From Novosphingobium barchaimii LL02 (GTDB taxonomy: Bacteria; Pseudomonadota; Alphaproteobacteria; Sphingomonadales; Sphingomonadaceae), in NCBI RefSeq assembly GCF_001046635.1, contig NZ_KQ130454.1:503501-567500 (forward strand): a stretch of 64,000 bases of DNA, read 5' to 3'. The translations under genes were made by a program, and so were the position numbers. Under the pieces are notes generated by a model. The model was not told the origin of the DNA. It saw only the letters and a program-made list of their open reading frames with translations, and did no database searches. Below are positions 55,727 to 64,000 of this stretch, in pieces (positions within the stretch are counted from its first letter, which is position 1; the number at the start of each line of letters is the position of its first letter).

Positions 55727-56836
55727 ATGAACTCCAGGCACTCCCTGATCCGCGCCGTTTCCTCGCTTCTGCTGGCGGCGGCGGTGCTGGTGGCCGCGCC
55801 CGCCCGCGCGCAGGCGGAAAAGATCATCATCGATGATGAGGGCTTTTCCCTCATGCATATGATGCTGCTCAATGCGCCCGGCGTCGAGGTTCTCGGCGTC
55901 ACCAGCGTGTCAGGCAACCTGTGGTCGCCGCGCGGTGCGGCCATGCAGCTTCGCGGGCTGGAAGTGATGGGCCGCACCGACGTGCCGGTGGCACAAGGCG
56001 CGGTCTATCCCCTGGTCAACACCGAGAAGGCGACGGAACGCTGGGAAGCGCTGTACGGCAAGCTGACATGGAAGGGCGCGTGGATGAAGCAGTGGGCCGA
56101 GCCCACCCAGCAGTCGACCCCGCCCTATTACGGCCCCAACGACCTGACCAACCTGCCCTGGGGCGCCCCCACGACCAAGGCATCGCCAGAGATGGCGGCC
56201 CTGTTCATGATCCGCATGGTCCACCAGTATCCCGGCCAGGTCACCATCGTCGAAGGCGGGCCGATGACCAACCTGGCGCTGGCTCAGCGCCTCGACCCCG
56301 AATTTGCCGGGCTTGCCAAGGGGCTGGTCTACATGGGCGGCAGCTTCAACCCGCACCGCGTACTGGATGACCGGTCCGCCGTAGAATTCGCGCGTGAATT
56401 CGCCAATTCGCCGCGCCGTGAATTCAACATCCGCTTCGACCCGGAAGCCGCCAGCATCGTCTCGCGCGCGCCGTGGAAGAAGATCACCGTGGTGCCCGCC
56501 GATCCGTCGACGGCGACCCAGCTCAGCCGCAAGCTGCTGGACCGCGCCGCCAAGGCCGCCAGTCCGGCCCTGGGCAAACTGATCGCCGGGCTGGAGCCGG
56601 GCTTTCCGCTATGGGACGAGATCGCCGCCGCCGTTTTCCTCGACCCGGCCATCGTCACCGAAAAGGAAGACCTCTACGTCGACTATGACACCCAGTTCAG
56701 TGCGGCTTACGGCGACACCCTGTCGTGGCGCGAACACTATCAGCCGGGCCTGGGCGAGGTGAAGGCGACAGTCGTGCTCTCGGTCGACCCGCGTAAGCTG
56801 GAAGACCTTATCGTCCGGGTCGTTTCTGCAAAGTGA
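55727..56836 (+). CDS. Secreted nucleoside hydrolase-like protein with altered metal site
   Basis: 369 residues with a signal peptide (cut near ARAQAE). The fold is that of inosine-uridine nucleoside hydrolases: VEVLGVTSVSGN, VTIVEGGPMTNLALAQRLDPE and LVYMGGSF are clear. But the N-terminal calcium motif, normally DTDPGxDD, reads DDEGFSLM, losing the paired aspartates, and the histidine usually before Asp in the C-terminal PxHDP motif is Trp (FPLWDEIAAAV). It may act on a different glycoside or bind without hydrolysis. It follows the TonB receptor, fitting a periplasmic scavenging step. Confidence 0.78.
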   Translation: MNSRHSLIRAVSSLLLAAAVLVAAPARAQAEKIIIDDEGFSLMHMMLLNAPGVEVLGVTSVSGNLWSPRGAAMQLRGLEVMGRTDVPVAQGAVYPLVNTEKATERWEALYGKLTWKGAWMKQWAEPTQQSTPPYYGPNDLTNLPWGAPTTKASPEMAALFMIRMVHQYPGQVTIVEGGPMTNLALAQRLDPEFAGLAKGLVYMGGSFNPHRVLDDRSAVEFAREFANSPRREFNIRFDPEAASIVSRAPWKKITVVPADPSTATQLSRKLLDRAAKAASPALGKLIAGLEPGFPLWDEIAAAVFLDPAIVTEKEDLYVDYDTQFSAAYGDTLSWREHYQPGLGEVKATVVLSVDPRKLEDLIVRVVSAK

Positions 56837-56951
56837 GCCTCACGCCGCCCAGTTCCTTCGCAAAGGAGGGCCGGGCGTCGGTTATCCCAAATCCCTGAGA
56901 TGCTGCCCCCTCAGACTTGGTAGATGCTCAAGCGCCGCACAGGCTTTGGTA

Positions 56952-57755
56952 TCAGTTCTTGATCTGGCAGCTCATCCCGGCAGCCTTCATGCCGCTGCAC
57001 AGCGCGCGCGCCGCGGCACCGTCACCGGGAACGGCCTGGAGGCGGTAGACGGTGCCGATGTCGGCCCTGCCCTCGACCACGCGGTGGCTGATGCCGCCAA
57101 GCGGTTCATACTGCGTCTTGAGCGTGGCCCAGCCGGCTTCCGCCTTTTCCCGCGAGGCATAAGCGCCCACCTGCACACCAACGCCCCCAACCGGCGCTGC
57201 CGAAGGAGCAGCGGCAGGCGATGGCTTGGCCGAAGGCACCGCAGCGGTTTCAAAACCCGGTCCCGTCGTTTCGGCGCGGCCCGCGATCTGGGGAGCGCGC
57301 GATTGGCCCTCGGCGACTTCGAAGCTGGTATCGCCGGTCCCGGCCACCACTTCGCCGCCTGGATTTTCGGGGCGCGACTTGTAGGGTTCCTTGGGCGCTG
57401 CGATCACGCCGCCATCGGCGACCAGCGGCTGTTCCGGCCGGCTATTCACCACCCAGAACACCGCCCCGCCGATCAGCACCAGTGCGGCCAGACCCAGCAT
57501 ACCCAGCAGCACGCCCTGTCCGATGCCGGCTTTTTCGTCCGCATATTCCTCGTCGTCGCCTTCGAGCCAGGGGAGACGAACCTCCTCCTCGCCCAGATCG
57601 AGTTGGCGGTCGACGGGGCGCGGCTGCTCGAAGGCCGAACCGAATGGCGCGGCTTCGCCCACCTTCTCGAAGTACGGCTCAGTCGGCGAACCGGTACCGA
57701 AGACCGGGTTCTTCTTTTCCGGCCGGGGGATGTAGCCGTCGTCAGCGCCCGCCAT
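56952..57755 (-). CDS. SPOR domain protein
   Basis: 267 residues: an acidic cytoplasmic part (about 1-75), one membrane segment (GQGVLLGMLGLAALVLIGGAVFW), a Pro/Ala linker and a C-terminal SPOR domain (VGVQVGAYASREKAEAGWATL, HRVVEGRADIGTVYRLQAV). SPOR domains bind denuded septal peptidoglycan, so this is a bitopic cell-division-site protein. ATG 57755 is three bases after the argS stop, so it is co-transcribed with argS, an order common in alphaproteobacteria. Confidence 0.88.
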   Translation of the reverse strand: MAGADDGYIPRPEKKNPVFGTGSPTEPYFEKVGEAAPFGSAFEQPRPVDRQLDLGEEEVRLPWLEGDDEEYADEKAGIGQGVLLGMLGLAALVLIGGAVFWVVNSRPEQPLVADGGVIAAPKEPYKSRPENPGGEVVAGTGDTSFEVAEGQSRAPQIAGRAETTGPGFETAAVPSAKPSPAAAPSAAPVGGVGVQVGAYASREKAEAGWATLKTQYEPLGGISHRVVEGRADIGTVYRLQAVPGDGAAARALCSGMKAAGMSCQIKN

Positions 57756-57758
57756 AAC

Positions 57759-59507
57759 CTACATTTCCTCCACCGCCTCGACGCCCAGAAGCGCGAGGCC
57801 ATTGCGGACAACCTGCCCGATCTGCACAGCGAGGAAAAGCCTCGCCGCAGTCAGGTTAGCGTCGGCGGCGTTAACAAACCGCTTTTCCACCCGGTCGTTG
57901 CCCAGGTTCCAGTACCCGTGGAAGGCTGCGGCCAGATCGCCGAGGAAGAAGGCGATGCGGTGCGCCTCACGCGCGGCCGCGGCGGCCTCGACGATGCGGG
58001 GGAACTGCGCGGCCAGCTTGACCAGTTCCAGTTCTTCCTCGCCCAGCAGTTCCACATACTCGGGCGAAGGGGTGAAACCGCCTTCCGCCACGCCCTTGCG
58101 CAGCGTCGAATGGACGCGGGCATTGGCATACTGCACGTAGAACACCGGGTTGTCCTTCGAGGCTTCGACCACTTTGGCGAAGTCGAAGTCCATCTGGGCT
58201 TCGGGCTTGCGGGTCAGCATGGTGAAGCGCACCACGTCCTTGCCCACTTCCTGCACCACATCGGCCAGCGTCACGAAGTTGCCCGAACGCTTGGACATCT
58301 TCACCGGCTCGCCGTTGCGCAGCAGCTGCACCATCTGGACCAGCTTGATCTCGAACGGCGTGGGATCGCCATCCGCACCGGTCATCGCGGCAACGGCCGC
58401 CTTGATGCGCTTGACGGTGCCGCCGTGGTCGGCACCCCAGATGTCCACCAGCGCGTCCGCGCTCTGCGCCTTCTGGAAGTGATAGGCGAGGTCGGCGCCG
58501 AAATAGGTCCAGGTGCCGTCGGACTTCTTGATGGGGCGGTCCTGATCGTCGCCGAACTGGGTCGACTTGAACAGCGGCAATTCCACCGGCTCCCAGTCCT
58601 CGATCGTCTTGCCCTTGGGCGCTTCCAGCACGCCGTCATAGACGAGGCCCTTGGAGCGCAGCCACGCTTCGGCCTCGTCGGGCTTGCCGGAGGCCTGAAG
58701 CTCCGCCTCGGAGCTGAACAGATCATGGTGGATGCCCAGCAGCGCAAGATCGGCGCGGATCATCACCAGCATCGCGGCGACGGTCCTGGCCTGGAACAGC
58801 GCCAGCCATTCCGATTCGGGCGCGGCGGCATACTTGTCCCCGAATTCGGCGGCCAGTTCCTGCCCGGCCGGGATCAGGTATTCGCCGGGGTACAGCCCTT
58901 CCGGGATCGCGCCGACGTCCTCGCCAAGCGCTTCGCGGTACCGGATGTGCGCGGAGCGGGCGAGCACCTGCACCTGCCCGCCGGCATCGTTGACGTAGTA
59001 TTCCTTGGTGACCTTGTGCCCGGCATATTCGAGCAGCGTGGCCAGCGCATCGCCCACCACCGCACCGCGGCAATGGCCCATGTGCATCGGGCCGGTCGGG
59101 TTGGCCGAGACGTATTCGACGTTGACGGTACTGCCGCCGCCCATGGTGGAACGACCGTAATCCGCCCCCAGTTCGCCGATGGCGCGCAGTTCGGCCAGCC
59201 AGGCAGCGGGCGACAAGCGCAGGTTGATGAAGCCGGGACCGGCGATCTCGGCCGAAGTCACCGATTCGAGCTTGGTCAGCTGCGCCACCAGCGCCTCCGC
59301 CAGATCGCGCGGCTTCATGCCGGCGGGCTTGGACAGCACCATCGCGGCATTGGTCGACAGATCACCGTGCGAGGCATCGCGCGGCGGCTCCACCGTGATC
59401 GCGTTTCGCTTCAGGCCGGCCGGCAGCGAGCCGGCTGCTTCCAGCGCATCGAGCGCGGCGTGAAGGTGGCCGGTGAAGGCGGCGTAAAGGGTCTGCGTCT
59501 TGCTCAT
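57759..59507 (-). CDS. argS: Arginyl-tRNA synthetase
   Basis: 582 residues. N-terminal Add1 domain, then the class I core with the HIGH motif as HMGH in NPTGPMHMGHCRG, the KMSKS region as KMSKRSG, and the C-terminal DALR anticodon-binding domain. It charges tRNA-Arg. ATG 59507 (MSKTQTLYAAF) is the normal family start; the frame to 59555 is not needed. Followed closely by the SPOR gene. Confidence 0.97.
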   Translation of the reverse strand: MSKTQTLYAAFTGHLHAALDALEAAGSLPAGLKRNAITVEPPRDASHGDLSTNAAMVLSKPAGMKPRDLAEALVAQLTKLESVTSAEIAGPGFINLRLSPAAWLAELRAIGELGADYGRSTMGGGSTVNVEYVSANPTGPMHMGHCRGAVVGDALATLLEYAGHKVTKEYYVNDAGGQVQVLARSAHIRYREALGEDVGAIPEGLYPGEYLIPAGQELAAEFGDKYAAAPESEWLALFQARTVAAMLVMIRADLALLGIHHDLFSSEAELQASGKPDEAEAWLRSKGLVYDGVLEAPKGKTIEDWEPVELPLFKSTQFGDDQDRPIKKSDGTWTYFGADLAYHFQKAQSADALVDIWGADHGGTVKRIKAAVAAMTGADGDPTPFEIKLVQMVQLLRNGEPVKMSKRSGNFVTLADVVQEVGKDVVRFTMLTRKPEAQMDFDFAKVVEASKDNPVFYVQYANARVHSTLRKGVAEGGFTPSPEYVELLGEEELELVKLAAQFPRIVEAAAAAREAHRIAFFLGDLAAAFHGYWNLGNDRVEKRFVNAADANLTAARLFLAVQIGQVVRNGLALLGVEAVEEM

Positions 59508-59606
59508 GATGCGCGCGATTAGCGGATGTACGGCGAAAGGGGAACAGGCTGGCATGGTTTGTGTGTTGCAGCGGGTAAACCGGGGGTTGGGTGTTACCCG
59601 CCGGGG

Positions 59607-59690
59607 CCTTCGACAAGCTCAGGCTGAGCGGGTTCAGGTTATATAATGGTAAGGAGCCCCTCCCCCCTCTCAGGCTGAGCTTGTCGAAGC
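59607..59690. repeat. Second palindromic repeat family (CTTCGACAAGCTCAGGCTGAGC)
   Basis: CCTTCGACAAGCTCAGGCTG then AGC (59607-59629) faces its inverse CTCAGGCTGAGCTTGTCGAA then GC (59669-59690). The unit lies between the divergent argS and miaB starts. It is of a different sequence family from the CCCTGAACTTGTTTCAGG repeats but similar in plan. Confidence 0.8.
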
Positions 59691-59755
59691 CCCCCGAAAC
59701 ACAGCGCAACCCCGCCCCTGTCAAACCCCGCGATTTTACGCTAACGGGCCGGTCC

Positions 59756-61087
59756 ATGCTTATTACTCCTCCGAAGACCTACCGGGTCAAGAGCTTCGGC
59801 TGCCAGATGAACGTCTACGACGGCGACCGCATGGCCGAACTGCTGGCCGAGCAGGGCATCGCCCCCGCCCCGGAAGGAGAGGACGCCGATCTCGTCGTGC
59901 TCAACACCTGCCACATCCGCGAGCGGGCGGCGGAAAAGGTCTATCACGACATCGGCCGCCTCAAGCGCGATGACGGCACCAGTCCGCTGATCGCGGTCGC
60001 CGGCTGCGTCGCCCAGGCCGAGGGTGAGGAAATCATGGCCCGCGCGCCTGCGGTGAAGATGGTGGTCGGCCCGCAGGCCTATCACCGCCTGCCCGAGATG
60101 GTCCGCGCCGCCAGCGCCGGCGAGCGCGTCACCGATACCGACATGCCGGCCGAGACGAAGTTCGCCTCGCTGCCCCGCCGCCGCCGCTCCGGTCCCACCG
60201 CGTTCCTCACCGTGCAGGAAGGCTGCGACAAGTTCTGCACGTACTGCGTGGTGCCCTATACGCGCGGCGCCGAAGTATCGCGCCCTTACGCGGCGCTGGT
60301 CGACGAGGCGCAGCGGCTGGTGGAAAGCGGCGCGCGCGAGATCACCCTGCTGGGCCAGAACGTCAACGCCTGGACCGGCCAGAACGCCAGGGGCCAGACG
60401 GTCGGCCTCGAAGGACTGGTGCGCGAACTGGCGGCGATCCCGGACCTGGCCCGCATCCGCTACACCACCAGCCACCCCAACGACATGACGCAGGCGCTGA
60501 TCGACGCACACGGCGACACGCCCAAGCTGATGCCGTTCCTCCACCTGCCGGTTCAGGCCGGAAACGACCGCGTGCTCAAAGCGATGAACCGCAGCCATAC
60601 GGTGGATAGCTACCTCAAAATCCTGGAGCGCGTGCGCGCCGTGCGGCCCGACATCGCGCTGTCGGGCGATTTCATCGTCGGCTTCCCCGGCGAAACCGAG
60701 GCCGAGTTCGAGGATACGCTGAAGCTGGTCGACGCGGTGCGGTATTCGCAGTGCTTCAGCTTCAAGTACAGCCCGCGCCCCGGCACTCCGGCGGCGACGA
60801 TGGACGGCCATGTGCCCGATGAGGTGATGCACGAGCGCCTGCTGCGTCTGCAGGCGGCGGTGGACCGTGACCAGCTTGCCTTCAATGCCGCCTCGGTGGG
60901 GCAGACCTGCGAAGTGCTGGTCGAACGGCGCGGCAAGCTGCCCGGTCAGTGGCTGGGCAAGTCGCCGTGGCTGCAGTCGATCCACTTCATCGGCGAGGCC
61001 GAGATCGGCCAGCTGGTGCCGGTGGAGATCACCAGCGCCGGTCCCAAGAGCCTCGCCGGCACGCGGCTTGCCATGCTGGCGGCGTGA
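59756..61087 (+). CDS. miaB: tRNA-2-methylthio-N6-dimethylallyladenosine synthase
   Basis: 443 residues. The N-terminal MTTase domain has the three cluster cysteines (KSFGCQMN, LNTCHIRE, VAGCVAQAE), the radical SAM domain CDKFCTYC, and a C-terminal TRAM domain. It methylthiolates A37 in tRNAs reading UNN codons. ATG 59756 is the family start. Its TGA overlaps the start of the following hydrolase gene (GTGA). Confidence 0.95.
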   Translation: MLITPPKTYRVKSFGCQMNVYDGDRMAELLAEQGIAPAPEGEDADLVVLNTCHIRERAAEKVYHDIGRLKRDDGTSPLIAVAGCVAQAEGEEIMARAPAVKMVVGPQAYHRLPEMVRAASAGERVTDTDMPAETKFASLPRRRRSGPTAFLTVQEGCDKFCTYCVVPYTRGAEVSRPYAALVDEAQRLVESGAREITLLGQNVNAWTGQNARGQTVGLEGLVRELAAIPDLARIRYTTSHPNDMTQALIDAHGDTPKLMPFLHLPVQAGNDRVLKAMNRSHTVDSYLKILERVRAVRPDIALSGDFIVGFPGETEAEFEDTLKLVDAVRYSQCFSFKYSPRPGTPAATMDGHVPDEVMHERLLRLQAAVDRDQLAFNAASVGQTCEVLVERRGKLPGQWLGKSPWLQSIHFIGEAEIGQLVPVEITSAGPKSLAGTRLAMLAA

Positions 61088-61791
61088 GCGGGCGCCAAAA
61101 CGCCCGCCAGCCGCTGATCCTCGTCCCCGGCCTGACCTGCGACGCGGCGCTGTGGGCTGCGCAGGTCGACGGGCTGGCCGACGTGGCCGCGATGACCGTG
61201 GCCGATACCCTGTCGGATGACAGCATCACCGCGATGGCCCGGCGTTTGCTGGACGGCGCGCCCGAACGCTTTGCTCTCGCCGGCTTCTCGATGGGCGGCT
61301 ACGTGGCGATGGAAGTGATGCGCCTGGCCCCCGAACGGGTCACCCGCCTCGCCCTGCTGGACACCAGCGCCGAAGCGGACGACGCCGATCATGCCGCCCT
61401 GCGCCGCGCAGCGGTGCGCACGGCCCGCGAACGCGGCTTCGAGAGGGTGCTGCGCGGTAGTCTCGGCCTGTTGATCCATCCTGGTGCCGATCCGGCGATC
61501 GGGGAACAGGTGGTGGCGATGGCGCTGCGCGTCGGGATTGATACGTTCGAGCGGCAACAGACCGCCATCGCCGGACGGGCCGATATGCTGCCGGCCCTTG
61601 CCGCCGTGACGGTTCCCGCGCTTGTGATGGTGGGCGCCGAGGACCGCACTACTCCTCCCCGCCACGCCCGTGCCATGGCCGCCGCGATCCCCGGAGCCGT
61701 GCTGTGCAAGGTGCCCCGCTGCGGCCACATGGCACCGATGGAGCAACCGCAGGCAGTCAATGCAGCCCTGCGCGAATGGCTTGCCGCCTGA
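61084..61791 (+). CDS. Alpha/beta-hydrolase
   Basis: 235 residues from a GTG overlapping the miaB stop. The nucleophile serine lies in AGFSMGGYVAM (GxSxG), the oxyanion strand in LILVPGLTCDAALW and the catalytic histidine in RCGHMAPMEQP; an acid in MVGAEDRTTP. A small, lid-poor esterase/hydrolase of unknown substrate. Translational coupling suggests co-expression with miaB rather than shared function. A strong terminator follows. Confidence 0.88.
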   Translation: MSGRQNARQPLILVPGLTCDAALWAAQVDGLADVAAMTVADTLSDDSITAMARRLLDGAPERFALAGFSMGGYVAMEVMRLAPERVTRLALLDTSAEADDADHAALRRAAVRTARERGFERVLRGSLGLLIHPGADPAIGEQVVAMALRVGIDTFERQQTAIAGRADMLPALAAVTVPALVMVGAEDRTTPPRHARAMAAAIPGAVLCKVPRCGHMAPMEQPQAVNAALREWLAA

Positions 61792-61799
61792 CATGCAAA

Positions 61800-61835
61800 G
61801 CGGCCCCGGAGCGAGTGCTCCGGGGCCGCCTTCAT
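61800..61835 (+). terminator. Terminator after the hydrolase gene
   Basis: GCGGCCCCGGAGC pairs with GCTCCGGGGCCGC over a GAGT loop (13 bp), followed by CTTCATCT. Lies between the convergent hydrolase and RcnB-like genes. Confidence 0.8.
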
Positions 61836-61855
61836 CTATTGGCAGGCCGGTGGGC

Positions 61856-62347
61856 TTACCAGAAGAAGCTGTTGTGCGAAGTGACCACGCGGCCGGTGCG
61901 GGTGTTCACCATCACCACATCGTTGCCATAGCGGACCCAGCGGTGGCCGGCGCGCGGGGCGGGCAGGCGGTATGCCGAGTAGTTACGCACCCAGTAGCGA
62001 TCGCCGTAATAGGCGCGGTCGAAGCGGTGACCCACCGCGACCGGGCGATAGGCATAACCGCGCGGGCCGACGTAGGCGGGGCGCTTGTAGGCATTGCGGT
62101 GGCTCTGGCGATAGTCGCGCCAGTCCTCGCGCAGTTCCTGGCGCGAATCGCGCACGTCGCGGCGGGCATCGCGAACGTCGCGGCGATCGCCGTAACGCTT
62201 GGCCTGGCGCAAGTCGCGCTGGTCCTCGCGAACGTCGCGGCGGCTGTCGCGGACTTCGCGGGCGCTTTGGGCGGAAGCCATGGTGGGAACCGCCAGGGTG
62301 GGCAGCGCGACGCTCGCGGCGATCGCGGCGATGAAGAACTTGCGCAT
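61856..62347 (-). CDS. RcnB family periplasmic protein
   Basis: 163 residues. Signal peptide (KFFIAAIAASVALPTLAVP, cut near ASAQSA), then a charged stretch of repeated RRDVRDxR units (about 28-80), and a C-terminal RcnB domain (YRLPAPRAGHRWVRYGNDVV then TGRVV). RcnB proteins sit in the periplasm and influence nickel/cobalt homeostasis, but sphingomonads carry several of unknown role. AGGAG precedes ATG 62347. Divergent from phoH across about 300 bases. Confidence 0.8.
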   Translation of the reverse strand: MRKFFIAAIAASVALPTLAVPTMASAQSAREVRDSRRDVREDQRDLRQAKRYGDRRDVRDARRDVRDSRQELREDWRDYRQSHRNAYKRPAYVGPRGYAYRPVAVGHRFDRAYYGDRYWVRNYSAYRLPAPRAGHRWVRYGNDVVMVNTRTGRVVTSHNSFFW

Positions 62348-62650
62348 GAATAGTCTCCTTCTTTTTTTCAGGACCGTGCCCTTTTCGTAGAGCGTTGCGG
62401 ACCGGCCTTCTGTTTTCGAAACTGCCCGCCGCCCCCTGAACGGTCAGGGAACATAGCATGCAGCGTGGGGACATAAGTGTCGCACCCCTGCGACAGTTGC
62501 CGGAGCGCATGTCGATTTGTCGCCAAACCGCATGTTTATCCCCGACGAACCGAAAAAAAACGTGATCCTCACACCTTGCCTGCGGCGCTGTGTGGAGCCA
62601 TCTTCACGGTAGAACGAAAAGCATCCTCAATCGAAAATCGAAAGGAGCGC
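62348..62650. other. Divergent intergenic region between the RcnB-like gene and phoH
   Basis: 303 bases, no gene. It contains the perfect inverted repeat at 62478-62495 and the good AAGGAG ribosome-binding site of phoH at its right end. Confidence 0.5.
62478..62495. promoter_or_regulatory. Perfect inverted repeat, possible operator
   Basis: TGTCGCA-CCCC-TGCGACA: seven-base perfect arms with a four-base spacer, in the middle of the divergent region. The shape suits a dimeric regulator; which one is unknown. Confidence 0.4.
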
Positions 62651-63670
62651 ATGGCCCGCAAAGCAGCACGCGTCGTTGATCCGGCGCAGTTCCGCCCAGA
62701 GACTCACCGTCGGGCACGAGTCGAGGTTGAATTCGACGAACCCACGCTGCTGGGAGCCGTATTCGGCCAATTCGATTCGAACCTGGTGCAGGTGGAAAAC
62801 CGCCTCGGCGTCTACATCGCCGCGCGGGGCAACAAGATCCAGATAGAAGGCCCCGAAGATTCCGTCGCCCGCGCCAGGGACACGCTCAAGGGCATGTACC
62901 ATCGGCTGGAGATGGGCCAGAACCTGGATGCCGGCGCCATCGAATCGCTGATCGCCATGTCCTCCGAACCCACCCTCGAAGGCATCATCAGCGGCGATAC
63001 CGGCGAAGCGCCGATCATGATCCGCACGCGCAAGAAAACGATCGTGCCGCGTTCCGCGGCCCAGATCGAATATATGCGCGCGCTTGCCCGCACCGACGTG
63101 ATCTTCGCGCTGGGTCCGGCAGGCACCGGCAAGACTTATGTCGCGGTGGCGCAGGCGGTCAGCCAGTTGATGACCGGCTCGGTCCAGCGCCTGATCCTGT
63201 CGCGCCCGGCTGTGGAAGCAGGCGAAAAGCTGGGCTTCCTGCCCGGCGACATGAAGGACAAGGTCGATCCGTACCTGCGTCCGCTTTACGACGCGCTCTA
63301 CGACTGCATGCCGCCCGAACAGGTGGAACGCCGCCTCGCCAATGGCGAGATCGAGATCGCACCGATCGCCTTCATGCGCGGCCGCACGCTGGCGGACGCC
63401 TTCATCATCCTCGACGAAGCGCAGAACACCACGCGCGAACAGATGAAGATGTTCCTGACCCGCTTCGGCCAGAACAGCCGGATGGTGGTGTGCGGCGATC
63501 CCAAGCAGATCGACATCCCCGGCGGTGAGCGCATGTCCGGCCTCGCAGACGCCGTGACAAGGCTCGAAGGGGTGGACGGCATCGCCGTCAGCCGTTTCAC
63601 CGCCGCCGACGTGGTGCGCCACCCGATCGTGGGCCGCATCGTCGAGGCTTACGAGGGCAAAGCGGAATGA
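62651..63670 (+). CDS. PhoH family ATPase (PhoL/YbeZ-like)
   Basis: 339 residues. An N-terminal KH-like segment (LGAVFGQFDSNLVQVENRLG), then the PhoH P-loop NTPase: GPAGTGKTYVAVA, SRPAVEAGEKLGFLPGDM, Walker B ILDEAQNTT and the VVCGDPKQIDIP block. Often annotated as an RNA-related ATPase. The next gene is ybeY, the conserved partner, so a role in ribosomal RNA processing or quality control is likely. AAGGAG precedes ATG 62651; the frame reaches 62477 without support. Confidence 0.92.
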   Translation: MARKAARVVDPAQFRPETHRRARVEVEFDEPTLLGAVFGQFDSNLVQVENRLGVYIAARGNKIQIEGPEDSVARARDTLKGMYHRLEMGQNLDAGAIESLIAMSSEPTLEGIISGDTGEAPIMIRTRKKTIVPRSAAQIEYMRALARTDVIFALGPAGTGKTYVAVAQAVSQLMTGSVQRLILSRPAVEAGEKLGFLPGDMKDKVDPYLRPLYDALYDCMPPEQVERRLANGEIEIAPIAFMRGRTLADAFIILDEAQNTTREQMKMFLTRFGQNSRMVVCGDPKQIDIPGGERMSGLADAVTRLEGVDGIAVSRFTAADVVRHPIVGRIVEAYEGKAE

Positions 63671-63744
63671 ACGCGGCGGAATGAACGAGAAGGAAGCGGG
63701 CATCCCGCTTCCTCTCACCCCTCCCACCCGCTAAGGGCCGGCCC

Positions 63745-64000
63745 ATGGACCTCGAAATCGACATCGAAGAACCCTGGGCCCCGGCTACGGACTGGGCAGA
63801 CCTTGCGCAGGCCGCGCTCGAAGCGCTGGTGCAGGTCGCACCGGAACTGGACAATCCGCGCCTGATAGCCAGCCTGCTGTTCACCAGCGACGCCGAGGTC
63901 CACGTCCTCAACCGCGAATGGCGGGCCAAGGACAAGCCGACCAACGTGCTGTCCTTCCCCATGCTGGAGCGCGACGATCTGCTGGATCTCGCGGAAGACG
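63745..64000 (+). CDS. ybeY: Endoribonuclease/rRNA maturation factor YbeY (partial)
   Basis: The first 85 residues are visible before the right edge. LLFTSDAEVHVLNREWRAKDKPTNVLSFP matches the conserved first half of YbeY across this span (stated as two motifs: DAEVHVLNREWR and KPTNVLSFP). The catalytic zinc motif HGxLHLxGYDH would lie beyond the window. Gene order phoH-ybeY is the usual one. It acts in 16S rRNA 3'-end maturation. Confidence 0.9.
   Translation, partial: MDLEIDIEEPWAPATDWADLAQAALEALVQVAPELDNPRLIASLLFTSDAEVHVLNREWRAKDKPTNVLSFPMLERDDLLDLAED

Overview
The window is chromosomal DNA of an alphaproteobacterium, most likely a sphingomonad (Novosphingobium or a near relative). The evidence is high GC with strong GC3 bias, several copies of the short palindromic CCCTGAACTTGTTTCAGG-type intergenic repeat common in that group, two TonB-dependent receptors with paired periplasmic or membrane partners, DUF2171, RcnB-like and Rap1a/Tai small proteins, and a class I ribonucleotide reductase alpha chain. 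This is inference from gene content; no 16S rRNA gene is present.

Layout. (1) 1-9.7 kb: an acyl-CoA catabolic cluster in two divergent arms. The minus arm has a crotonase, an acetyl-CoA hydrolase/transferase-family CoA-transferase, a CitE-like lyase and an acyl-CoA dehydrogenase. The plus arm has a CaiB-type CoA-transferase, an atypical thiamine-diphosphate enzyme and an aldehyde dehydrogenase. The substrate cannot be read from sequence. (2) 9.7-13.9 kb: DUF2946 protein, TonB receptor and PepSY membrane protein, a probable metal (perhaps copper) uptake unit. (3) 14-15.5 kb: a PRISE-type reductase divergent from an HxlR regulator.

(4) 15.6-31.65 kb: a 16-kb integrative island inserted in the 3' end of tRNA-Leu(CAG). 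Both ends carry the same 16-bp att core, inside a longer 75-bp imperfect duplication that includes the tRNA terminator. Cargo: an AbiF/Abi_2 HEPN gene with a likely structured ncRNA directly upstream; a tightly overlapping type I restriction operon hsdM - hsdS(with a C-terminal extension) - GIY-YIG/DUF4357 nuclease - PD-(D/E)XK/DUF4268 nuclease - hsdR; a P4-type primase-polymerase/helicase with a candidate origin or operator; two unknown small proteins; an AlpA-like regulator; and a P4-type tyrosine integrase next to the tRNA. It resembles a satellite-like element carrying defence cargo and is the most interesting part of the window.

(5) 32-64 kb: ordinary core genome: NDUFA9-like protein, DUF2171 pair, lipoprotein, L,D-transpeptidase-like protein, nrdA, nadB, ABC ATPase, HxlR/azoR divergent pair, tldD, MlaA-like protein, guaA, gyrB, a TonB receptor with a secreted nucleoside-hydrolase-like protein, SPOR protein/argS, miaB with an alpha/beta hydrolase, RcnB-like protein, phoH and the start of ybeY. 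Small items here include a 60-residue RMF-like protein, a 26-residue ORF and several good intrinsic terminators.

Starts were moved from the longest reading frame where a Shine-Dalgarno match, family length or overlap argued for it. Very long antisense frames, a consequence of GC3 bias, were left out.
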